DNA of 7,158 nt from the NCBI GenBank assembly GCA_009839535.1, contig VXPN01000031.1, positions 1 through 7,158 on the forward strand. Reading direction: 5' to 3'. This stretch comes from Boseongicola sp. SB0662_bin_57 (GTDB lineage Bacteria > Pseudomonadota > Alphaproteobacteria > Rhodobacterales > Rhodobacteraceae). The notes beneath the pieces were generated by a model. The model searched no databases. It worked only from the letters and a program-made list of their open reading frames with translations, and was not told where the DNA came from. Positions 1 through 6,032 of this stretch are shown in pieces (position 1 is the first letter of the stretch; every line of letters begins with the position of its first letter). Position numbers and translations under genes: made by a program.

Positions 1-782
1 CGCGCTTCAAGCCAGCCGCTGCGCCATTGCTGGGCGATCCAGTTGTTGAAGTAGTTGAGGGCGTCCGGGTCTCCCTTGCGCAATGCAAAGCCTTCGCCAC
101 GCGGGTCGAACAGTTCGCCTTCCACGACGACAAGCGTCTCCGGATGCCTGCCCGCCTCACGGTTCGGCGTCGGCTGGGCGGCCATGGTCGCATGAGCGTT
201 GCCGTTCAGCACTTCCTGGGCGGACGCGCCGTCCTCGTCGAAGAGGAGAAGCTGCGCCTCGGGAAAGTTGTCGGCAATCACGACAGCCGGCGTTGCGCCA
301 CGACGAGCCGTGAAGATCACGTCGGGCGAGTTCAGGTCCTCCAGCGACATGCCGGCTGTCATTTCCTTGTTTGCCAGGATTGCGAGGCCGGAATACGCGT
401 ACGGATCGGTGAAGTTGATCGTCAGGTTTCTCTGCGCCGTGACCGACATGCCCGAGATGATGACGTCGAAGTTGCCTGCGACGAGTGCCGGGATGATCCC
501 GTCCCAGGACGTCGGCACGAACTCGGCTTCAACCCCCATGTCCTCCGCAAGCTTGCGGCCGACATCGAGCTCGTACCCGATCAGGTCGCCGTTCTTGTCG
601 CGCATGGACCAGGGCACGAACAGGGACAGGCCGATGCGGATCACGCCGTCCTGCTTGATCTGTTCGATCACGCTCTCCGAAGTCAGCGCCTGCGTCGCCT
701 GCTGAGCCGCCGCGGGCAACGCAAGGCCCGCAGTCGCGGTCGCGGCCAGGGCGTATCCTAGCATTCTACGAGTGAGTTTCAT
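1..782 (-). CDS. Polar amino acid type ABC transporter, periplasmic substrate-binding protein (partial, C-terminus off the left edge)
   Basis: Captures a small ligand in the periplasm and delivers it to the permease encoded just upstream. The 260 visible residues begin with a Sec-type signal peptide (basic MKLTRR, hydrophobic Ala/Leu core, likely cleavage after the AAA at residues 24-26). The SBP_bac_3 fold follows: first lobe with IRIGLSLFVPWSM (48-60) and LIGYELDVGRKLAEDMG (67-83), then the family signature SGMSVTAQRNLTINFTDPY (110-128), in which Arg118 should bind the ligand carboxylate. The second lobe carries RRGATPA (160-166) and ends near WRSGWLEA. The start is fixed by AAGGAGG 8 bases upstream. 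It is the third gene of the unit, 207 bp after the permease. Oddity: the Asp that normally holds the ligand amino group appears to be Ala202, in NGNAHATMAAQP (193-204), so the ligand may not be a standard alpha-amino acid. Family assignment is firm; ligand is unknown. Confidence 0.93.
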   Translation of the reverse strand, partial: MKLTRRMLGYALAATATAGLALPAAAQQATQALTSESVIEQIKQDGVIRIGLSLFVPWSMRDKNGDLIGYELDVGRKLAEDMGVEAEFVPTSWDGIIPALVAGNFDVIISGMSVTAQRNLTINFTDPYAYSGLAILANKEMTAGMSLEDLNSPDVIFTARRGATPAVVIADNFPEAQLLLFDEDGASAQEVLNGNAHATMAAQPTPNREAGRHPETLVVVEGELFDPRGEGFALRKGDPDALNYFNNWIAQQWRSGWLEA

Positions 783-989
783 TTTGATATCCTCCTTGGT
801 TGATGGTCTTCTCATTTGCTCTCTTGCCGGTCAAGTCCGGGACCTCCGGACGCTGACGACACTCGATCATGGCCTGCCTGGAATCCATGGCAGCTGCCCG
901 GTACCGAACCGCAACCCGGCTCGCGGCGCGGGGCGTTGGCTTGGATGCCGCCTGCCCGCCGAACGCGTTCCGGATGATCTTCAGCCGCA
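783..989 (-). other. Intercistronic spacer between permease and binding protein, with hairpin
   Basis: A 207-bp spacer in an otherwise tightly packed unit. I see no credible small gene; the open frames crossing it lack a ribosome binding site and family features. It holds a perfect 6-bp inverted repeat, GTCCGG / CCGGAC around a 5-base loop (835-851), 53 bases before the binding protein gene, and a 10-bp palindrome GGCAGCTGCC (889-898). On the minus strand TTGACC (834-829) resembles a -35 box, but no good -10 follows it. Such hairpins can stabilise a downstream binding-protein message, or the spacer may carry an internal promoter. Neither role is demonstrable here. Confidence 0.4.
791..797 (-). 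promoter_or_regulatory. Strong ribosome binding site of the substrate-binding protein gene
   Basis: AAGGAGG lies 8 bases before the ATG at 782 and is close to a perfect anti-Shine-Dalgarno match. It fixes the start and is much stronger than the sites before the ATPase and permease. This fits the excess of binding protein over membrane components that is usual for these transporters. Confidence 0.8.
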
Positions 990-1832
990 TCATTGGTCAA
1001 CAGCGTACTTTCGTTCGAGGAACGACACTCCTATGGACAATATCAAGATCACCACCAGGTAGATGACTGCGACGGTGAACCAGATCTCGAAACTCATGTA
1101 CGTCTCGGAAATGATGTTGCGCCCGATCGTCGTGAGCTCTGCCACCGCAATGACGCTGACGATCGCGGACGACTTGATGAGGTGCACCATTTCTCCCGCC
1201 ATCGGTGGCAGCATGATGCGCACGGCCTGCGGCAGAATGATGTATCGGTACGCCTGCCCGGTGGACATCCCGATCGACTTCGCGGCCTCCCATTGCCCGA
1301 TGGCAACGGAATTGATTCCCGCCCGGAAGATCTCGGATATCAACACTGAATGGAAAACGGCGAGCGTCAGTATGCTGGCAACGTAGCGGTCGAGCCCGAA
1401 GATCGGTCCCATCACGTAGTAGAAGAGATAGAGCAGCACCAGGAGCGGAATGTTGCGGATCAATTCCAGCAACCCGACGGCTACGGCAGACCCCACGACA
1501 AGCCCTGACAGCCGCAGCAGCGCCACAAAGAGCCCAAGAACCGTGGCGAGAGCGAACGACAGGACGGAGAGCTGAATGGTCGCCGGAAGAGCGAGCATGA
1601 TCTCACCCCACTGAAATCCGTCGTCGGTAAAGCTGTACAGGTACTGCAACACGCGGTACCACTGCCAGTTGTAGCCCATGTTCTGGGCTCCGACGAACGA
1701 TCCGTAGACGATCACGCCGATGACGCCTGCGTAGATCGCGACGGCAACCGGAACCGAATTCAGCAGCTGCTGATGCACCGGCGGCTTCGGGATCGGCGGG
1801 CCGCGCAGGTCGACTGTCTCGCTCGACGTCAT
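990..1832 (-). CDS. Polar amino acid type ABC transporter, permease
   Basis: A 280-residue inner-membrane permease of the HisM/GlnP/GltK family that forms the translocation channel. Hydrophobic segments are seen at about 27-45, 80-106, 111-140, 150-168, 222-232 and 249-271. The cytoplasmic EAA loop that docks the ATPase is clear: EAAKSIGMSTGQAYRYIILP (182-201), preceded by ISEIFRAGI. A roughly 25-residue Pro-rich cytoplasmic N-terminus precedes the first segment. The ATG at 1832 is preferred because it follows the ATPase TGA with one base between them (TGAGATG) and has a GGAG upstream. A longer open frame to 1982 would run antiparallel to nothing known and overlap the ATPase coding region by about 150 bp. 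Only one permease is visible where many relatives have two different ones, so it may act as a homodimer or have a partner elsewhere. Confidence 0.94.
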   Translation of the reverse strand: MTSSETVDLRGPPIPKPPVHQQLLNSVPVAVAIYAGVIGVIVYGSFVGAQNMGYNWQWYRVLQYLYSFTDDGFQWGEIMLALPATIQLSVLSFALATVLGLFVALLRLSGLVVGSAVAVGLLELIRNIPLLVLLYLFYYVMGPIFGLDRYVASILTLAVFHSVLISEIFRAGINSVAIGQWEAAKSIGMSTGQAYRYIILPQAVRIMLPPMAGEMVHLIKSSAIVSVIAVAELTTIGRNIISETYMSFEIWFTVAVIYLVVILILSIGVSFLERKYAVDQ

Positions 1833-1833
1833 C

Positions 1834-2577
1834 TCAGTGCTCCAGGATCTGCGCCAGGAACATCCGGCAACGATCGCTTGAAGGCGCGGTGAAGAACTGC
1901 TCGGGCGGCGCAACCTCGACGATCCGCCCCTCCTCCATGAAGACCATGGTGTCGGCCACCTTGCGCGCGAAACCCATCTCATGCGTGACCACGACCATGG
2001 TCATGCCGGTTTCGGCAAGTTCGACCATGACATCGAGCACTTCGTTGATCATCTCGGGATCCAGCGCCGACGTCGGCTCGTCGAACAGCATGATCCGGGT
2101 TTCCATGCAAAGCGACCGGGCAATCGCGACACGCTGTTGCTGGCCGCCGGAAAGCTGGGCCGGGTACTTTTCCGCCTGCTCGGGAATGTGCACCCGGTCC
2201 AGGTACTTGCGCGCGGTCTCCTCAGCCTGGTCCCGCGAGACCTTCCGGACCTTCATCGGCCCGATCATGAGGTTTTGCAGCACCGTGAGATGCGGAAAGA
2301 GGTTGAACTGCTGGAAGACCATGCCGACTTCCTGCCGCAGCCTCCGGACGTCTTTCGATCCCTCGAAGACCTCGATGCCGTCGACCACAAGAGTGCCTGA
2401 ACTATGGCTTTCCAGCGCGTTGAAACAGCGGATCAACGTCGACTTGCCGGAACCTGACGGGCCGCACACCACCACGCGCTCACCCTGGCGAACGGAGATG
2501 CTGACATCCTTCAGGGCGTGGAACTTCCCGAAGAACTTGTCCAGGTTGCGCGCTTCGATGATTGGCTGGCTGCTCAT
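1834..2577 (-). CDS. Polar amino acid type ABC transporter, ATP-binding protein
   Basis: A 247-residue cytoplasmic ATPase that powers the importer, of typical length for the GlnQ/HisP group. All nucleotide-binding motifs are intact: Walker A GPSGSGKS (39-46), Q-loop VFQQFNLFPH (Gln89), signature LSGGQQQR (142-149), Walker B IMLFDE (162-167), D-loop SALD (170-173), and H-switch His199 in VVTHEMGFARK. The start chosen is the ATG at 2577, giving MSSQPIIEARNLDKFFGK, with GAGGTGG five bases upstream. The frame stays open to 2796, but that extension has no ABC similarity and would fill the divergent promoter region. First gene of the ATPase-permease-binding protein unit, with translation coupled to the permease through TGAGATG. 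Confidence 0.96.
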   Translation of the reverse strand: MSSQPIIEARNLDKFFGKFHALKDVSISVRQGERVVVCGPSGSGKSTLIRCFNALESHSSGTLVVDGIEVFEGSKDVRRLRQEVGMVFQQFNLFPHLTVLQNLMIGPMKVRKVSRDQAEETARKYLDRVHIPEQAEKYPAQLSGGQQQRVAIARSLCMETRIMLFDEPTSALDPEMINEVLDVMVELAETGMTMVVVTHEMGFARKVADTMVFMEEGRIVEVAPPEQFFTAPSSDRCRMFLAQILEH

Positions 2578-2605
2578 GCGTTCCACCTCGCGACGACTGG
2601 CGCAC

Positions 2606-2617
2606 GTTCCATGGAAC
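2606..2617. repeat. 12-bp perfect palindrome upstream of the ATPase gene
   Basis: GTTCCATGGAAC reads identically on both strands and lies 29-40 bp before the ATPase start. Its outer GTTC/GAAC halves match the ends of the larger inverted repeat at 2832-2850. It could be a second operator or a chance palindrome; the inner CCATGG is a common motif. Confidence 0.35.
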
Positions 2618-2781
2618 CATGGCAGCAAGCGAAGAGGCCTGGCAACGGTTTTCCTCTGTTGCGGCTTCCGGCGGCCACGCCATTGCAGCCGTGCGTCGGG
2701 GATCGCATGGATCCGGGGCGCATTGCCCGCGGCGTTCGGTCCGGCCACTGACAGCGACAACGCAAAATCAGGCACCCTCCC

Positions 2782-2829
2782 ATTCTTGCGTTTCACTCAA
2801 TAACGTTGCATGACGGTTTATGCAAGAAT
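2782..2829. repeat. Nested inverted and direct TTGC-type repeats in the divergent promoter
   Basis: TTGCAT (2806-2811) and ATGCAA (2820-2825) form a perfect 6-bp inverted repeat with an 8-base spacer. ATTCTTGC (2782-2789) and GCAAGAAT (2822-2829) form a perfect 8-bp inverted repeat with a 32-base spacer, sharing the right-hand half-site. A further TTGCGT at 2787 repeats the TTGCAT half-site 19 bp away. Three related half-sites in 45 bp of AT-richer DNA between divergent genes look like a multi-site operator. The cognate protein is unknown. Confidence 0.4.
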
Positions 2830-2831
2830 TG

Positions 2832-2850
2832 GTTCGAAATAAATTCGAAC
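2832..2850. promoter_or_regulatory. Candidate operator, 19-bp inverted repeat
   Basis: GTTCGAAATAAATTCGAAC consists of 7-bp perfect arms GTTCGAA / TTCGAAC around ATAAA. Each arm contains the palindrome TTCGAA, and the two copies are 11 bp apart, about one helical turn. It ends 30 bp before the AhpD-like ATG and just upstream of its ribosome binding site, overlapping or abutting where the plus-strand promoter should be. The XRE-cupin protein encoded in the same unit is the natural candidate to bind it, which is inference. Confidence 0.55.
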
Positions 2851-2869
2851 GTCGCTTGCCCGTCACTCC

Positions 2870-2876
2870 GAGGAGG
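2870..2876 (+). promoter_or_regulatory. Ribosome binding site of the AhpD-like gene
   Basis: GAGGAGG with a 4-base spacer to the ATG at 2881 decides this start over an in-frame ATG at 2806, which would place the operator-like repeats inside the coding sequence. Confidence 0.75.
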
Positions 2877-2880
2877 CACC

Positions 2881-3459
2881 ATGTCTGCATGGATCAAGAT
2901 GATTTCCGACGAGGACGCCAATGAGGCGCTCTCGGAAGCCTTGAAGCGGGCGCGAACTCCGCATGGAACCGTGGACAACGTCATGCGCGTCCATTCGCTC
3001 AGGCCAAGCACCATGCATGGGCACGTCACGCTCTATCGCGCCTGCCTTCATGACGACGGCAACTGCATTCCGCAGTGGTTCCAGGAGGTAATGGGTTCGT
3101 ACGTGTCCACCCTGAACGAATGCGCCTACTCCTATGCAAATCACTGGGCCAACGCGAAGCATCTGATCGGGGACGACGAGCGCGCCGACCGGATCGAGAG
3201 GGCGCTCAAGGACCGGCGGCCCGAGATGCAGTTCAAGGGTCGCGAACTTGCGGCGCTTCGGTACGCCGAAGTCCTGACCCTTCAGCCCGGGAAAGTCTCT
3301 GAAGATCGCGTTCGCACGCTTCGCGAAACGGGCTGGGATGACGGCGAGATCCTGGAGATGAACCAGATCATCTGCTACTTCAATTACGCCAACAGGCTGC
3401 TCAACGGACTTGGCGTGACCACGGCCGGCGACGTGGTCGGATATTACGCAGAAACGTGA
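2881..3459 (+). CDS. AhpD/carboxymuconolactone decarboxylase-fold protein (peroxidase-related type) with CxxS site
   Basis: A 192-residue cytoplasmic, probably all-helical protein resembling the uncharacterised peroxidase-related branch of the AhpD-like family. The N-terminal part has NVMRVHSLRPSTMHGHVTLY (33-52), the usual helix before the active site. The active-site helix reads NECAYSYANHW (79-89). Aligned with AhpD, Glu69, Cys81 and His88 match the catalytic Glu, first Cys and distal His, but the second Cys of CxxC is Ser84 (codon TCC). A C-terminal helix (158-177, EMNQIICYFNYANRLLNGLG) matches the family. Without the second thiol, classical disulfide-based peroxidase chemistry is doubtful; it could be a non-redox member of the fold. 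First gene of the plus-strand unit, 9 bp before the regulator. The fold is fairly sure; the reaction is not known. Confidence 0.8.
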   Translation: MSAWIKMISDEDANEALSEALKRARTPHGTVDNVMRVHSLRPSTMHGHVTLYRACLHDDGNCIPQWFQEVMGSYVSTLNECAYSYANHWANAKHLIGDDERADRIERALKDRRPEMQFKGRELAALRYAEVLTLQPGKVSEDRVRTLRETGWDDGEILEMNQIICYFNYANRLLNGLGVTTAGDVVGYYAET

Positions 3460-3468
3460 CGGCTCGAA

Positions 3469-4056
3469 ATGGCGTCCGAGAAAGCCGGCAGGCACATAGA
3501 TGAAGCCATCGGGCAGTCGTTGAAGGAGCTCCGGCGCGAACACGGCCATTCCGCCAGGGCGCTTGCGGAGCTCTCCGGCGTGTCCGCCGCCATGGTGAGC
3601 CGCATCGAGAACGGACTCGTGAGCCCGAGCATCTCCACGCTCGCGGCGCTCGCCGAGGCGCTGAGCGTTCCCATCGTGTCGCTGTTTCGCGAGGCGCGCA
3701 CCGACCACACGGACTTCACCCTGGTGCACGCCGGCGAGGGCTTGAAATCCACCCGCCTCACCGAAGGGCATCGGCACGACTACGTGAATCTCGCCCTTCA
3801 CGCACGCAAGGATCTTCGCTTCCAGGCCCGCAGGGTGACCCTGACCCGGGATGGCGGCAAGCCACCGACCTATGTCGGCCACGGCGTCGTTTTCGTTCAG
3901 GTGCTCTCCGGCCAGGCAGTCTATCGTTACGGTCAGCAGCACCTGACCCTGTCCGAAGGTGACAGCCTGAGCGTGGACGCCGAACTGAACCACGGGTTCG
4001 TGGACGTCCTGACGCCGGAGTTCGTGTTTCTGACCGTCCAGGCAGAGCGCCCCTGA
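3469..4056 (+). CDS. XRE-family transcriptional regulator with C-terminal cupin sensor domain
   Basis: A 195-residue DNA-binding regulator with a two-domain layout common to controllers of amino acid, polyamine and sulfonate metabolism. Residues about 15-70 form the helix-turn-helix: IGQSLKELRREHGHSARALA, then AMVSRIENGLVSPSISTLAA, the recognition helix and its typical ending. Residues about 116-192 form a small cupin barrel with VVFVQVLSGQAVYRYG (140-155), LSEGDSLSVDAELNHGF (161-177) and a final strand EFVFLTVQAE. The barrel would bind a ligand or metal; His175 is conserved but most canonical metal ligands are missing. The ribosome binding site is weak, so translation probably depends on the gene 9 bp upstream. 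Placed between the AhpD-like gene and the exporter, it probably autoregulates this unit and may also control the divergent importer. The ligand is unknown. Confidence 0.92.
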   Translation: MASEKAGRHIDEAIGQSLKELRREHGHSARALAELSGVSAAMVSRIENGLVSPSISTLAALAEALSVPIVSLFREARTDHTDFTLVHAGEGLKSTRLTEGHRHDYVNLALHARKDLRFQARRVTLTRDGGKPPTYVGHGVVFVQVLSGQAVYRYGQQHLTLSEGDSLSVDAELNHGFVDVLTPEFVFLTVQAERP

Positions 4057-4066
4057 GCGGCCAGGC

Positions 4067-5455
4067 ATGGCACGCGAACTCACCAGCAACCTGACGGACG
4101 GCCCGATCAGCGGTCACTTTCGGACGCTCGCCGTCCCTGCCGCGATCGGGATGCTGTTCAACACGCTCTACAACGTCGTGGACATGTTCTTTGCCGGCCT
4201 GCTGTCCACCAGTGCGCAAGCCGGCATCTCCCTGGGGTATCAGGCCTTCTACATCGCCCTGTCCATCGGCTTCGGCCTCGGCGCCGCAATGGGAGCCGTC
4301 GTCGGGAACGCTCTTGGGGCGAAGGACCGGCGCGCCGCCCGACGGCTTTCGGCACAAGGCGTCACGTTCGGCGCCATTGCGGCCGTGGTCCTTGTGGTGA
4401 TCGGATCATGGTACGGCCCGGCGCTCGTGCAGCTCGTGTCCGAGCCCGGACCTTATCGTGACGCCGGGACGCGATACTATCTGCTTCTTTCCCTGGCGCT
4501 GCCCTGCTTCATGATCGCCTATGCCTGCAACGGGGCGTTGCAGGCGCACGGCGACGGGCGGTCGATGCAGCATGCCCTGATTGCCGCGTTCCTTGCCAAC
4601 ATCGTCCTCAACCCGCTGCTGATATTCGGCATTCCCGGCCTCTGGGCCGGGATCGGCTTCGACGGGCTCGCGGTGTCCACCGTCTTCAGCCAGGCCGGCG
4701 TGATGATCTATCTGCTGTGGAAGCTGCTGAGGCTTGCGACGCTGTCCCGGGTGCGGACCCGGCATTTCGCGCCCCGAGGTCCCGAGCTTCGGGAAATCTT
4801 CCTTCAGACGTCCCCGACCGCATTCGCGCTCATGATCATGATGCTGTCAGGTTTCGTGGTGCAGTTCGTTCTCAAGGGTTTCGGCGAACACGCAATTGCC
4901 GGGTTCGGCATTGCCATCAGGCTCGAGCAGATCCTGTTCCTCCCGGTTCTCGGAGTGACCGGAGCGCTGCTCCCCATCGCGGCCCAGGCGTTCGGCGCCC
5001 GCGACCATGATCGCGTGCGCGAAGCCCTCCTCTTTTGCTGGAAGGTCGGGTTCTTCATGACCGCCGGTGCGTTGCCGATCATCTGGATCCTCGGCGGCCC
5101 CGTGCTTGCACGATTCACCCAGGATCCGGACGTGATCCGAGTCGGCCTCGCCTACCTCCGGGTCGAGAGCCTGATCCTTCCGGCCTACATGATGCTCTTT
5201 GCAATCAACTCTTTCCTGCAGGCTCTCAAGCGCCCGATCTGGACCGTCTGGATCAGCCTCTACCGGCAGGCTTTCGGCATTGCATTCTTTGTCTGGCTGT
5301 TTGTCGGCGTGCTTCACCTCAACGAGATCGGCGTCTGGTTCGGAATCGCCGCCGCCGTCACGACCGGACTGATGATCTCGATGATCATCGCGTCGCGCGT
5401 GGCAACGGAGAGCATTGGCGGCCTCTGGCGGGCGTCAGCGCGTCGGGGCGCCTGA
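4067..5455 (+). CDS. MATE family multidrug/metabolite efflux transporter
   Basis: A 462-residue inner-membrane antiporter expelling organic compounds at the expense of a Na+ or H+ gradient. The length and about 12 hydrophobic segments fit the family. The N-terminal repeat begins with the typical GPISGHFRTLAVPAAIGMLF (12-31), then NTLYNVVDMFFAGLLS and the loop GNALGAKDRRAARR. The second repeat mirrors it with IRLEQILFLPVLGVTGALLP and the loop AQAFGARDHDRVREAL, giving the internal pseudo-symmetry of MATE proteins. It starts 10 bp after the regulator stop with only a short CAGG as ribosome site, so it is probably translated as part of the same message. Its stop is one base from the stop of the convergent decarboxylase gene. 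The substrate cannot be inferred; export of a pathway compound or of a toxic analogue would fit the context. Confidence 0.94.
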   Translation: MARELTSNLTDGPISGHFRTLAVPAAIGMLFNTLYNVVDMFFAGLLSTSAQAGISLGYQAFYIALSIGFGLGAAMGAVVGNALGAKDRRAARRLSAQGVTFGAIAAVVLVVIGSWYGPALVQLVSEPGPYRDAGTRYYLLLSLALPCFMIAYACNGALQAHGDGRSMQHALIAAFLANIVLNPLLIFGIPGLWAGIGFDGLAVSTVFSQAGVMIYLLWKLLRLATLSRVRTRHFAPRGPELREIFLQTSPTAFALMIMMLSGFVVQFVLKGFGEHAIAGFGIAIRLEQILFLPVLGVTGALLPIAAQAFGARDHDRVREALLFCWKVGFFMTAGALPIIWILGGPVLARFTQDPDVIRVGLAYLRVESLILPAYMMLFAINSFLQALKRPIWTVWISLYRQAFGIAFFVWLFVGVLHLNEIGVWFGIAAAVTTGLMISMIIASRVATESIGGLWRASARRGA

Positions 5456-5456
5456 C
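5434..5456. terminator. Possible shared hairpin at the convergent gene junction
   Basis: GTCAG-CGC (5434-5441) pairs with GCG-C-CTGAC (5448-5456) around a 6-base loop, with one bulged C. It covers the last codons and stop of the MATE gene and abuts the stop of the beta-subunit gene. No T-run follows on either strand, so it is not a classical intrinsic terminator. Because the two genes leave no other space, it may serve as a 3'-end structure for both transcripts. Low confidence. Confidence 0.3.
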
Positions 5457-6032
5457 CTAATCCCTTCCGTTCAGCGCATCGTCGAACGTCTTTCGAGCCG
5501 CGGCACTATGGATGTAGTCGTAGTTTCTCGGATACGGTTCGCCAGGCACCGTCTCGATGCTGACCATCTGCGGACCGGCAAGTTCGAGAATGCGAGGCAA
5601 CGCGGTGGCAAAGTCGTCCAGCTCGTCAAACGACTGCGACGTGGCGAATCCGGCAGCCGTGGCGAAGCCCGCAAAGTCGACGTTCCGGGCATTCGGGATC
5701 GGCTGGTCGCCGTTCACCTCGTAGACGCGGTTCGCAAACACGAAATGATGGAAGTTGGTGACGCCTGCGCCGGCAACGGTGACGAGCGCTCCGAGATTCA
5801 TGAGCAGCGAGCCATCGCCGTCAAGGACGAACACCCGTCGCTCCGGATTGGCCAGCGCGAGGCCCAGCCCGTGCGACGCCGCCTGCCCCATTGCGCCGAC
5901 GGCCACGTAGTTCAGCGGCCTGGGATTGATCGCCATCCAGTCGAAGTTCGTCTGGTACACGGCCACGACAATGTCGTCGTCGCGCACGAGCGGCACGAGA
6001 GCGCGAAGTGCGTCATCACGCTTGATGGTCAT
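5457..6032 (-). CDS. Sulfopyruvate/phosphonopyruvate decarboxylase-like, beta subunit (ThDP-binding domain)
   Basis: A 191-residue cytoplasmic protein resembling ComE, the half of a split 2-oxoacid decarboxylase that binds thiamine diphosphate and Mg2+. Family landmarks are AVGAMGQAASHGLGLALA (44-61) and the cofactor motif beginning LDGDGSLLMNLGAL (70-83), closing about 27 residues later at Asn101. The usual DN...TGGQP at this closing point is here ANRVYEVNGDQP (100-111), so the acidic residue before Asn and the glycine pair are changed. The gene starts inside the alpha-subunit stop (ATGA), and a GC-rich hairpin sits over its ribosome site, implying tight coupling and equal production. Partner of the alpha subunit: the decarboxylase active site should form only at their interface. 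Sulfopyruvate, phosphonopyruvate or another acidic 2-oxoacid are possible substrates; the name follows the family, not proof. Confidence 0.85.
   Translation of the reverse strand: MTIKRDDALRALVPLVRDDDIVVAVYQTNFDWMAINPRPLNYVAVGAMGQAASHGLGLALANPERRVFVLDGDGSLLMNLGALVTVAGAGVTNFHHFVFANRVYEVNGDQPIPNARNVDFAGFATAAGFATSQSFDELDDFATALPRILELAGPQMVSIETVPGEPYPRNYDYIHSAAARKTFDDALNGRD

Larger units (their letters stand above)
2578..2880. promoter_or_regulatory. Divergent intergenic region between the importer and the AhpD-like/regulator/MATE unit
   Basis: 303 bp without a credible gene, separating the ATPase start (minus, 2577) from the AhpD-like start (plus, 2881). It must carry the promoters of both units unless they are read through. 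The part near the plus-strand gene (about 2780-2850) is noticeably AT-richer and full of symmetry; these sites are listed separately. I could not name -35/-10 boxes with confidence. On the minus strand TTGCAT (2825-2820), 17 bases, TATTGA (2802-2797) is a weak candidate; on the plus strand TAAATT (2840-2845) could be a -10. The 200 bp nearest the ATPase look unstructured apart from one palindrome. Confidence 0.65.

Noticed and set aside
27..761. Plus-strand open frames opposite the binding protein gene
   Set aside because: They lack ribosome sites and domains, while the minus strand encodes a complete signal peptide and SBP_bac_3 signature.
1012..1024. Inverted repeat CGTTC-GAG-GAACG near the end of the permease gene
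   Set aside because: It lies within conserved coding sequence, has short arms and no T-run; too weak to call a terminator or operator.
1833..1982. In-frame extension of the permease into the ATPase gene
   Set aside because: It overlaps conserved ATPase coding sequence on the same strand, reads as Arg/Ser/Trp-rich nonsense, and the TGAGATG junction explains the start.
2578..2796. In-frame N-terminal extension of the ATPase by 73 codons
   Set aside because: It has no ABC similarity, is rich in Arg/Pro, fills the divergent promoter region, and the ATG at 2577 has its own ribosome site at normal protein length.
3118..3145. Possible selenocysteine at the AhpD-like active site
   Set aside because: Some AhpD-like proteins use Sec at the second position, but the codon here is TCC (Ser), not TGA.
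3461..3470. GGCTCGAAAT at the regulator start, 9 of 10 bases like the left arm of the 2832-2850 operator
   Set aside because: It is a single half-site without a matching inverted arm, so probably chance.
2863..4089. Long minus-strand open frame (408 codons) opposite the AhpD-like and regulator genes
   Set aside because: The plus-strand genes have clear family motifs and a good ribosome site. The antisense frame shows no recognisable domain and is the usual open shadow of GC-rich coding DNA.
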